Below, piece by piece: positions 6,683-13,345 of a DNA stretch of 13,461 nucleotides. How positions within the stretch are numbered: the first letter of the stretch is position 1; each line of letters starts with the position of its first letter. Source of the DNA: CAYYJM01 sp964471755 (GTDB lineage: Bacteria > Planctomycetota > Planctomycetia > Gemmatales > Gemmataceae); contig CAYYJM010000178.1 in assembly GCA_964471755.1 (NCBI GenBank), positions 1-13,461 on the forward strand. Reading direction: 5' to 3'. The translations under genes were made by a program, and so were the position numbers. Under the pieces are notes generated by a model that worked only from the letters and a program-made list of their open reading frames with translations, searched no databases and was not told the DNA's origin.

Positions 6683-8887
6683 TCACTCCACGGGCGGCAG
6701 CTTCGGCATCGTGAAATCCGACTCGAAGACCAGCGACGTCTTGCCGCTGGCCGCGGTGCCGGTCAGCAAACGCATGCCGACCGGGTCGTTCTCCTCGCTG
6801 GCGATCTCACCGATGCGTCGCTTCCAGTAGTAGTTGTCGATGATGCGGATGACGACACGGTCGCCGAGTTTCCACTTGATCGGCGTCGGGAAGTCGTAGT
6901 CCCACTCCGGCTCGCTGGTCCGCTGGGCGATCGTGCTGGGCCCATAGACGACGCCGGCGACCTCGATCTCGACGGACGGGTTATGGCCTCGACTCAGGGT
7001 CAGCACGGTCGCCCGGTCGAGCTTGCCGCTCTTGAGCTTGACCTTGTAGCCCTGTCGAACGCTGACGCGCTCCAGCCAGCGAAGCACCTCCTGGACCGAC
7101 GGGCGATACTGGCCCTTCGGATGGGCGGCGAGGTACGTTCGGCCGAGGGCCTCCAGATCCTTGACGGAGTCCGGTTGCTTGACGAACAGATCGCGAACGG
7201 CCTTGTAGTCGTGCTTGTCCCATTCCGTCTCGATCGCCTCCAGGGCCATGTTCGCCTCGGAGGCGAACTGGCCGGTGGGGTGCTTCTCCAGGTAGCGCAG
7301 GTAGTTCTCGCGCTGAGTGAAGAAGTTCAGCGGCTGCCGGCTGCGGTAGGTTCGCGCTCCCTCGATGTCGCGCTCGTCGAGGCGTGTCAGGTAGCCCCGG
7401 AGGCGTTTCTCGACCTCGGCCGCCCGGCCGGTGCCGTCGTGATCCCGGAGGAAGCCTTGCGCCCGGACGACCAGAGCGGGCAGATCCTCACGCGGCTCGG
7501 CGGCGACCAGTTCCATGAAGGCCCGATCGGCCCGGCGTTCGCGCTCCGCGTCACGGCGTTGCTTGAGCAGATCGCGGTAGCCTTGCAGAGCGACATCGAG
7601 GTTGGCGTCGGGATAATCCTCCTCGACCGTCTTGAACAGGGCGTAGACCTTCTCCGGGTCGGCGTCGGGATCGTCGGCCGCTCGTTTGACCTCGGCCAGG
7701 CGGGCGTCGAGGCGCTGCTGATACAGATCGGCTTCGAGCTGCCGCAGGTGGTCGCGCTGCGCGCGGGCGGCTGTCGGCGCGAGGTACGCCCAGGTCGGGT
7801 GCCAGGTCTGAAAGCCCTGCCAGCGCGACACGACGGCCGGCAGGTTGTCGGCGTTCTCCTGCTCGAATTTCTGGGCCGACCGCGCACCGAAGAAATCGTA
7901 GGCGAAGACGGCACCGAAGAGGGCAACGAGGCCGAGGCTGGCCGCGATGAGCCGATTTCGCCAGATGCGTCGGCGCAGCTGGGCCAGGCGTTTCCGATGG
8001 ATCGCCGTCGCCGGTGCGTTCGGGTAGCGGCGAGCGAAGACGGTGACGCAGCGCTCCATCAGCGCCAGGTCGTTGCCGGCCAGGTGCCAGAGACGTGTCA
8101 GTCGAGCCTCGTCCTGGGCTTGCAGGGCGCGCAGCACCCAGGCGATGAGGGCCTCGAAGCCCTGCGGCTGGATGTCGCCGCCGGCGGTGAGCGGGCCGCC
8201 GAGACTGCTCACGGCCAGCAGGGCGTGCTGCGGACTGTGCCGCTCCAGGGCCGTCCGCGTCATCGGGAAGCGCTCGCCGAGCAGGGCTTCCATGTCCGGG
8301 GTGGACTCCGGCGCGTCGGACTCCGGTCGCTGACGCTCCCGGCTCGCCTCGGGCAGCTGGTCCGCCTTGGTCAGGACCAGGGCCATCGGCCGGGCGTTCT
8401 CGCCACCCGGTTCGCTGGCCAGGTAGTCCTCGACGACCTGCTGCACCTCCAGCTCGGCGTTCAGATTATCAACCCGCTCGTCGAGAACGGGCACGTCGAG
8501 GCAGAACCAGACGGCATCGCAGTCGCGCAGGAACTCGCGGATCGGCTCGTCGCGACCGAGGGCGACATGCTCGCCCTGATAGTCCTTGACGACCAGCTCG
8601 AGGCGGGCCTCCGGGGTGTAGAGACTGAAGCGCAGATCCGTCTCGGTCAGGGTGGCCGGCAGCGGCTGACCCTGCTCGATCTGAAGGATCTTGTCGGCCA
8701 GGTAGGTCGCCGTCCGCGCGTCGGCGGCGGCGAGGCGGACATTCGGCAGACGGCCGCCGACGGCCTCGCGGTACAGCAGGGTCAGGAGCGTCGTCTTGCC
8801 GACGCTGCGGTGGCCGAAGATGCCCAGGTGCTGCGGCCGGCAGAGACGCTCGGCCAGCAGCGCGGCCGGCGAACGAGATCGGGTCAT
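6683..8887 (-). CDS. Membrane-anchored P-loop GTPase with 53-residue helical repeats and C2-like tail
   Basis: A 734-residue protein counted from ATG 8887. Residues 18-260 are a GTPase domain: G1 GHRSVGKT at 25-32, G3 DYQG at 102-105, G4 TKAD at 173-176 and a possible G5 VSS near 226-228. A membrane helix at about 312-331 follows a very basic segment (KRLAQLRRRIWRNR), placing the GTPase in the cytoplasm and the rest outside. A charged coiled region is followed by repeated units whose YLxxHPxG motif falls at 479, 532 and 585, exactly 53 residues apart, with a weaker copy near 421. The last 120 residues look like a C2-type beta sandwich (NPSVEIEV, PEW, GDRVVIRIIDN). GAGG nine bases before ATG 8887 beats GTG 8902. 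It resembles the DO-GTPases paired with GAP1. A guanine-nucleotide switch is well supported; its partner is inference. Confidence 0.8.
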   Translation of the reverse strand: MTRSRSPAALLAERLCRPQHLGIFGHRSVGKTTLLTLLYREAVGGRLPNVRLAAADARTATYLADKILQIEQGQPLPATLTETDLRFSLYTPEARLELVVKDYQGEHVALGRDEPIREFLRDCDAVWFCLDVPVLDERVDNLNAELEVQQVVEDYLASEPGGENARPMALVLTKADQLPEASRERQRPESDAPESTPDMEALLGERFPMTRTALERHSPQHALLAVSSLGGPLTAGGDIQPQGFEALIAWVLRALQAQDEARLTRLWHLAGNDLALMERCVTVFARRYPNAPATAIHRKRLAQLRRRIWRNRLIAASLGLVALFGAVFAYDFFGARSAQKFEQENADNLPAVVSRWQGFQTWHPTWAYLAPTAARAQRDHLRQLEADLYQQRLDARLAEVKRAADDPDADPEKVYALFKTVEEDYPDANLDVALQGYRDLLKQRRDAERERRADRAFMELVAAEPREDLPALVVRAQGFLRDHDGTGRAAEVEKRLRGYLTRLDERDIEGARTYRSRQPLNFFTQRENYLRYLEKHPTGQFASEANMALEAIETEWDKHDYKAVRDLFVKQPDSVKDLEALGRTYLAAHPKGQYRPSVQEVLRWLERVSVRQGYKVKLKSGKLDRATVLTLSRGHNPSVEIEVAGVVYGPSTIAQRTSEPEWDYDFPTPIKWKLGDRVVIRIIDNYYWKRRIGEIASEENDPVGMRLLTGTAASGKTSLVFESDFTMPKLPPVE

Positions 8888-8924
8888 GCGTGCGCGCCTC
8901 ACGGGGAGTCCAGGGAAGGCGGTC

Positions 8925-8933
8925 TGTTATATT
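8925..8933. promoter_or_regulatory. Extended -10 element in the divergent promoter region (GTPase / small membrane gene)
   Basis: TGTTATATT at 8925-8933 matches the extended -10 pattern TGnTATAAT with one mismatch and stands out in this GC-rich sequence. It would place a + strand start near 8940, about 45 bases before the small gene at 8985. On the - strand the same AT patch offers TATAAC (8931-8926), about 40 bases before the GTPase ATG. No good -35 box is visible for either direction. The 97 bases between the two starts contain nothing else recognisable. Confidence 0.5.
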
Positions 8934-8984
8934 GTACCGGGAAGGATATCGAGGTCGGCGCGGGATTTTTCAAAGGAGGGGCCG

Positions 8985-9248
8985 ATGTCGTTGCTGTTCG
9001 TGTCTGCGCCGGTGAAGTCGCCGCCACGTCGGGCCGGCCGCTGGCCCTGGTGGCTGCTGCTGGGTCTGGGTCTGATCGTCATCGGTCACGGCTGCCACAG
9101 TGGCGACCATGACATCGACGACGAGCCGACCGTCACCCACCCGGCCGACCGGGAGACGGAAGGCCCGGCGGTCATTCCGCTTCCGCCAGCTCGGGAAAGA
9201 CATCCGGCGACAGACCGGCCTGCTGGATCAACTCGGTCAGCTTCTTGA
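8985..9248 (+). CDS. Small single-span membrane or envelope protein, divergent from the GTPase gene
   Basis: An 87-residue protein. A near-perfect Shine-Dalgarno AAAGGAGG (8972-8979) precedes ATG 8985 by five bases, and an extended -10 promoter lies about 50 bases upstream. A basic N-terminus (KSPPRRAGR) is followed by a Trp/Leu-rich hydrophobic helix at about 20-36 and then Cys37 and an acidic HSGDHDIDDE stretch. The helix could be an anchor or signal; Cys37 follows IGHG, a poor lipobox match, so lipidation is doubtful. The second half is polar, Pro/Arg-rich and featureless. The last 77 bases overlap the sigma factor gene tail to tail. It is the only + strand gene inside the cluster. I recognise no family. 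The translation signals argue for a real gene; the end may be extended by drift into the sigma factor gene. Confidence 0.55.
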   Translation: MSLLFVSAPVKSPPRRAGRWPWWLLLGLGLIVIGHGCHSGDHDIDDEPTVTHPADRETEGPAVIPLPPARERHPATDRPAGSTRSAS

Positions 9249-9807
9249 CGATGGCAAAGCGGATGTTCGCCACCTGCTGCTCGCTGATGCCGAGGTGGAC
9301 GGCCACGTCGCGATTGCACCAGCCCTTGACCCAGAGCAACTCCATCACCTTGACGCGAATGAACTCGCCCTTGTCGCGCCAGCCTTGCAAGATGCGGGCC
9401 AGGTGGCGCATCAGGGCGGCGCTTTCCAGCTCGCGGCGCTCGTCGTGTCGGACCCGGCTCGAGGCCCCCAGTTGCTGGTCGTACTGTCGTTCGAGGACCT
9501 CGGCCCCCGCCTCGGACAGCGGCGTCTGGGGATGTCGGCCCGTGCGGCGCAGGTGGTCGGTCAACTTGTGGGCGGCGATCGTGAACAGATACGTCTGCAA
9601 CTCGCGCCGGTCGTCGTAGTTCGGCAGACTGTGCAGGAAGCCGAGGAACGTTTCCTGGACGACATCCTCGGTGGCCGAGCGATCGTGAAGCCGACGCTGC
9701 ACGAAGGCACGCAGTCGCCCCTCGTAGCGCGAAACGAGCGTCTCCCAGGCCCGGGAGTCGCCCGCGCGAATCTGCTGGATCAGCAGGCGATCACTGTCCG
9801 AAGGCAT
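9172..9807 (-). CDS. ECF-type sigma-70 family RNA polymerase sigma factor
   Basis: A 211-residue sigma factor. Region 2 spans about 10-90, with the core-binding helix SATEDVVQETFLGF (44-57) and the promoter-melting and -10 recognition segment LQTYLFTIAAHKLTDHLRR (70-88). Region 4 lies at about 130-192, with a helix-turn-helix NRDVAVHLGISEQQVANIR (165-183). A charged ~40-residue linker joins them, and a short acidic tail (200-211) follows. There is no region 1.1 or 3, hence the ECF class. GGGGAG about nine bases before ATG 9807 supports the start. It sits 17 bases downstream of the two-TM protein gene and in the same run as the kinase and FHA genes; no anti-sigma factor is recognisable, unless the two-TM protein serves. 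Planctomycetes often pair ECF sigma factors with kinases, so phospho-control is plausible but unproven. Confidence 0.9.
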   Translation of the reverse strand: MPSDSDRLLIQQIRAGDSRAWETLVSRYEGRLRAFVQRRLHDRSATEDVVQETFLGFLHSLPNYDDRRELQTYLFTIAAHKLTDHLRRTGRHPQTPLSEAGAEVLERQYDQQLGASSRVRHDERRELESAALMRHLARILQGWRDKGEFIRVKVMELLWVKGWCNRDVAVHLGISEQQVANIRFAIVKKLTELIQQAGLSPDVFPELAEAE

Positions 9808-9824
9808 GCGAGGTCTCCCCGACG

Positions 9825-10415
9825 TCAGGCGATCCAGAGCAACACGGCGATGACCAGGCCGAGGACGACCAGGGCCGCCAGGCGGAGCAGACCGCTGGAG
9901 TAGCCGCGCGTCGCTTCCTCCAGCCAGAGATAGAGCTTGAGGACAACCAGGCCGGCGACCAGACCCGCCAGGACCAGGGCCGTCAGTCGGTGGCGATCCA
10001 GGCTGCGGACCGTCCGTTCCTTCGTCAACTGCTCCCGGTTCAGGCTGTCGATCTCGCGGGGATCCTCACTGCCCAGGTTCACGACCAGCGACACCTGCTG
10101 CACCTTGCCGATACGTTCCAGTGTCTTCTCGACCGGATCGTTTTTCAACTGAACCAGGCCCCGTTTCCAGAGATAACCGGGATCGACCTTCCAGACCAGG
10201 GCGGGATACTTCTCGGTCAGGTACTCCTGAAACCGGGTGCAGGCCCGCTCGACGGCGTCCCGCTCGGCATCGCGAACGGTGGGCCCAAAGCCCTGCACCT
10301 CGACCGGCTGGGAGCCCTGCTCCGGCAGCAGCGGCTGGCTCCACGCCGGCGATCGGGCGGCCAGCAGACCGGCGGCCAGGGCCAGCAGACAGAGAGCATC
10401 GCGGATCGTCTTCAT
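9825..10415 (-). CDS. Exported protein with signal peptide and two C-terminal membrane helices
   Basis: A 196-residue protein of unknown function. A signal peptide is clear (basic MKTIRD, hydrophobic 7-20, likely cleavage near RSPAWSQ). A ~110-residue domain follows, beginning VEVQGFGPTVRDAERDAVER; the G-x-G-xT-xxxA-xxxA pattern resembles the start of LPP20/FlgT-like envelope domains. Two hydrophobic helices at about 143-164 and 176-195 form a terminal hairpin, so the central domain should face the periplasm. The reading frame is open further upstream to 10649, but that part is antisense to kinase coding sequence, and ATG 10415 has a perfect signal peptide, so I choose it; GGAG is a weak, distant ribosome site. 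It lies between kinase and sigma factor genes and could be a sensor or an anti-sigma-like membrane partner; that is inference. Confidence 0.75.
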   Translation of the reverse strand: MKTIRDALCLLALAAGLLAARSPAWSQPLLPEQGSQPVEVQGFGPTVRDAERDAVERACTRFQEYLTEKYPALVWKVDPGYLWKRGLVQLKNDPVEKTLERIGKVQQVSLVVNLGSEDPREIDSLNREQLTKERTVRSLDRHRLTALVLAGLVAGLVVLKLYLWLEEATRGYSSGLLRLAALVVLGLVIAVLLWIA

Positions 10416-10435
10416 GGTGTCGTGTCTCCGGCGGC

Positions 10436-11947
10436 TCAGGCCGCGCGCAGGCGGAGTTTCCGGGCGGTCGGCTGCGGAGCCTGCCAGGGGCTGACCAGCT
10501 GCACCAGCGCCGCGGTCAGGACCAGGATGACGACCGCGCTCCACTGGCCGGGCAGCAGAACCATCATCAGCAGCATGCCCCAGAAGCCGGCGGCGAACAG
10601 TGGACCCAGGTCGAAGCGCGTCGGCCGACGACGATCGGCCAGACGCCACCAGCGCAGGGCGAACAGACCCAGTGCATAGTACGCCAGCGGTCCCGCCTCC
10701 AGCAGCGCCTCGGTCGGCAGAGCCGTGCCCGGGAAGGCGTGACCCGGTGTCGCTTCCTGCATCCGGTGGCCCGGCGACCAGCCGTCCAGCCAGAGGGCGA
10801 AGGTCCCGAGCAGACCGCCGAGAATCATCAGCACCAGACGGCGGGTCCAGGCGTCGCCGCGTCGGCCGGCCCAGAGCTTGCTCGGCACGAGGATCAGCCA
10901 GGTGGCCGCCACGCTCAGGAAGAAGACGTTGCCCAGGACGCCAGTGTCACGGACCCGGCCCAGGGTCGCCCACAGCGGCACCGTGATCAGGGCGAAGATG
11001 ATCGTCAGCAGCAGCGACGAGCTGAGTTCGCTCAGGAGTTGCCGCGTGTTCGTGGTGGGGGAGGCCGGCGTCTCGCGCGTCGGCGTCGGCCCTGGAGTCG
11101 GCAGCGCCGGCGTCGTCACCGACGAGGTGGAGATGAGCGAGCTGGCGGTCGGCTGACCCAGGGCCTCGACGGCGCGGATCATCTCGGCCAGGCTGCTCCA
11201 GCGATGGTCGGGGTTCTTGGCCAGCGCCCGCGAGACGATCGGCACCCACTCGCGCGGCAGCTTGCCCAGTTCGGGCGGCATCGTCAGGTGCTTCATGAGG
11301 ATCTCGCCGGCCGACTCGCCCTCGAAGGGAACCGTGCCGGTGAGCAGTTCGTAGAGCAGCACGCCGATGGCGTAGATGTCCACGCCCTTGTCGTAGTTGC
11401 CCGAGCCGATCTCCGGGGCCATGTAGTGGAGCGTGCCGACTCGCTCGGTATGGTCCTTGCGCTGGCTCGCGGAGATCGACTTGCTCAGGCCGTAGTCGCC
11501 GATCTTGAGGATGCCGTTTTCGATGAAGATGTTCGACGGCTTGATGTCGCGGTGGACGACGCCATGATCGTGCAGGTAGCCGATGGCCCGGGCAATCATG
11601 AGGAACCACTCGCGGACGACCTCGGTCGGCAGACCGCCCTTCGAGCGATGGCTGTCGAGCAGGCTGGAGAGCGATTCGCCGGCGACGTACTCCATGACGA
11701 CCCAGGGACGACCCTGAGCGTCACGGCGCAGGTCGTACAGAGCGACGAGGTTGGGATGCTTCAGGTTGAGGCACTGCTGGACGCCACGGATCTCGATCTC
11801 CTGATTGGCGTGGAGCAGTTTCAGGGCGACTTCCTTACCGCCGTCGCTGAGGGCGAAATAGACCTCGCCGAAGCCGCCCCGGCCGATGCCGCGCTTGAGC
11901 GTGTAGCCCTCCAGCGGACGTTGTCCCGAGGTGTGGGTGAAGCGCAT
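10436..11947 (-). CDS. Hanks-type serine/threonine protein kinase with a multi-span membrane tail
   Basis: A 503-residue protein. The kinase domain (about 15-265) is complete: glycine loop GIGRGGFGEV (20-29), ATP lysine K43, catalytic HRDIKPSN (132-139), metal motif D151-Y152-G153 (DYG instead of DFG), GT at 171-172 and APE at 177-179. The alpha-C glutamate is probably E52, three residues further from HPN than usual. A Ser/Thr/Pro-rich linker (about 266-300) leads to some six membrane helices (about 309-328, 338-357, 370-388, 417-434, 447-466, 468-486), unlike the single helix and PASTA tail of PknB. The kinase should act in the cytoplasm. ATG 11947 follows GAGGGA. It lies 42 bases after the FHA gene, its likely phospho-dependent partner. 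All catalytic residues are present, so an active kinase is expected. Confidence 0.93.
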   Translation of the reverse strand: MRFTHTSGQRPLEGYTLKRGIGRGGFGEVYFALSDGGKEVALKLLHANQEIEIRGVQQCLNLKHPNLVALYDLRRDAQGRPWVVMEYVAGESLSSLLDSHRSKGGLPTEVVREWFLMIARAIGYLHDHGVVHRDIKPSNIFIENGILKIGDYGLSKSISASQRKDHTERVGTLHYMAPEIGSGNYDKGVDIYAIGVLLYELLTGTVPFEGESAGEILMKHLTMPPELGKLPREWVPIVSRALAKNPDHRWSSLAEMIRAVEALGQPTASSLISTSSVTTPALPTPGPTPTRETPASPTTNTRQLLSELSSSLLLTIIFALITVPLWATLGRVRDTGVLGNVFFLSVAATWLILVPSKLWAGRRGDAWTRRLVLMILGGLLGTFALWLDGWSPGHRMQEATPGHAFPGTALPTEALLEAGPLAYYALGLFALRWWRLADRRRPTRFDLGPLFAAGFWGMLLMMVLLPGQWSAVVILVLTAALVQLVSPWQAPQPTARKLRLRAA

Positions 11948-11967
11948 GTCGTCTTCCCTCGTGTAGC

Positions 11968-11983
11968 CGCCGGCTTGCCGGCG
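11968..11983 (-). other. Compact GC hairpin between the FHA and kinase genes
   Basis: CGCCGGC-TT-GCCGGCG (11968-11983) is a perfect 7-bp palindrome, which as RNA would close as 6 bp on a CTTG tetraloop. It occupies the 42-base gap between the FHA stop and the kinase ribosome binding site and has no T-run. It may protect or process the mRNA, or lower transfer of ribosomes from the FHA gene to the kinase gene. The structure is visible; the role is a guess. Confidence 0.45.
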
Positions 11984-11989
11984 ATCCTC

Positions 11990-13345
11990 TCACGCCAGCC
12001 GTTGCCCGACCGGCTCGATGGCGAAGCTCACGTCGTCTCCCTGGACCAGGCCGCGCTCGCCGAGAATGGCACGCGACAGGCCCGACTGTCCATTGATCGT
12101 CAGCGGCGGACCATCGGCCCGGACGCCCAGGCCGTCGCGATGTCGGAACAGGACGACGTTGCGACGCAGTTCCGGCACGATGATGTGGGCATGAGGTCCG
12201 GGTCCGAGCAGGACCGTCTCGCCCATGAGGAGGACGCCGTCGAGGGCCAGCGGCAGGCGATGGCCGCTGCCCAGGTTCAGGCGAGCCGTCGTGCTGACCG
12301 GGACGGTCTGCTGAAAGACGAGCTGGCAGCTGGCTCCGAGCGTGATCCGATCGCCGGTACGCAGCAGGGCGCGGGTGGCGTCCTGATTGTTGATCTTGAT
12401 CGGCCGCAAGGCTTCCAGCAGGTAGCCCTCGGCGTCGCGGGTCAGCGAGGCGTGCAGGCGTGACACGTCGGCGACGAGCGGAACCTCGACGGTGCTTTCG
12501 GGCAGAGCCTGGCCCAGGGTCAGGCGATTACCCAGGCAGACCAGGAAGCCGCCGACGGAGTCGATCCAGAGCAGGAAGCGGGGCGACACTTCCGGCGGGA
12601 TTGGCTCCACCCGGGTGGATTCGATCGGGCGCAGAGCCAGGGTTTCTGGCTCGACCTTTTTCCAGGCGATCTGGCGGAGGCGACGCGCTTCGGGATGTTG
12701 AGCGGCCAGGCGGAGGATCTGTTCGGTGATGTCGAGGACCTCGCGCCAGTGGAGCGCGTCGGCGGCGGCGAACAGGCGCTGGCCAAGGTCGAGCAGGAGG
12801 GGTTCGTTCTGTTCCCACTCGGCGCGTTCGGCCTCGAGTCGGGAGTTGGGTGGGGCGATCGGTGGTCGGACGCGGTCGATCTCGGCCAGGGCGGCGGCGA
12901 ACTCACCGGCCTCGGCCAGTTCGCGAGCGGCCAGCCAGGCGCGAAACAGGGCTTCCAGGGAATCCAGTTCGGCTCCGCTGCCCTGGCGCTGGCGGAGGCG
13001 TAGACCGGCATCGCGGGCCCGGGCGGGGTCGCCGGCTTCGAGGGCGGCGCGGATCTCGGTCAGGGCCAGGCGGGTCAGGGCCAGGCGAAGTTTCTCTGCG
13101 GCGGGCCGGGCCGGCTGGATCTGTTCGGCCTGGTACAGATCGCGCCAGGCTCCCTCGACGTCGTCGAGTCGCAGTCGTCGCTCGGCCCGTTCGACGAAGG
13201 CCCGGCCGAGCAGCGCCAGCAGTGTGGACACGCCGCGCTGTCCTTGCGGGTCGGCGCTGGTGAGCAGTTTGAGGGCCTCTTCGAGTCGGCCGGTGCGCAG
13301 GGCTTCCTCGGCCTGTCGGAGAGTCAACCAGCCAAAGCCGAGCAT
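11990..13345 (-). CDS. TPR-like protein with tandem C-terminal FHA domains
   Basis: A 451-residue soluble protein with no signal or membrane span. Residues 1-230 are Ala/Leu/Arg-rich helices with TPR-like units (for example QAEEALRTGRLEEALKLL at 11-28). A first FHA domain at about 257-346 has the phosphothreonine-binding residues: R274 in LGNRLTLG, S295-R296-L297-H298 and N319-N320. A second FHA-like domain (about 358-446) keeps the LLGPG, INGQ and GDDVSF landmarks but lacks the SRxH loop, so it probably does not bind phosphothreonine and may mediate dimer or protein contacts. The gene is first in the run, 42 bases before the kinase gene; FHA proteins next to kinases usually read their phosphorylation. 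ATG 13345 has GGAG 12 bases upstream, a weak site. FHA1 is confident; the TPR reading is softer. Confidence 0.88.
   Translation of the reverse strand: MLGFGWLTLRQAEEALRTGRLEEALKLLTSADPQGQRGVSTLLALLGRAFVERAERRLRLDDVEGAWRDLYQAEQIQPARPAAEKLRLALTRLALTEIRAALEAGDPARARDAGLRLRQRQGSGAELDSLEALFRAWLAARELAEAGEFAAALAEIDRVRPPIAPPNSRLEAERAEWEQNEPLLLDLGQRLFAAADALHWREVLDITEQILRLAAQHPEARRLRQIAWKKVEPETLALRPIESTRVEPIPPEVSPRFLLWIDSVGGFLVCLGNRLTLGQALPESTVEVPLVADVSRLHASLTRDAEGYLLEALRPIKINNQDATRALLRTGDRITLGASCQLVFQQTVPVSTTARLNLGSGHRLPLALDGVLLMGETVLLGPGPHAHIIVPELRRNVVLFRHRDGLGVRADGPPLTINGQSGLSRAILGERGLVQGDDVSFAIEPVGQRLA

Noticed and set aside
6728..6751. Second Walker A-like string GTAASGKT near the C-terminus of the GTPase
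   Set aside because: It matches GxxxxGKT but lies in the terminal beta-rich domain without any G3 or G4 motif; probably chance.
9084..9095. Lipoprotein site at Cys37 of the small + strand protein
   Set aside because: Position -3 is Gly and -2 is His, which departs from the lipobox consensus; a plain membrane anchor is as likely.
6983..12463. Long open + strand frames (6983-9112 and 10121-12463) opposite the cluster
   Set aside because: They run antisense to the GTPase, kinase and FHA genes, which have full motif sets; the frames lack domains and ribosome binding sites.
5262..13345. Type VI secretion regulatory module (kinase, FHA, IcmF-like GTPase)
   Set aside because: The kinase plus FHA plus membrane GTPase is superficially similar, but no Tss structural gene, phosphatase or TagF-type motif is present, and the GTPase has full G1/G3/G4 motifs and a different tail.
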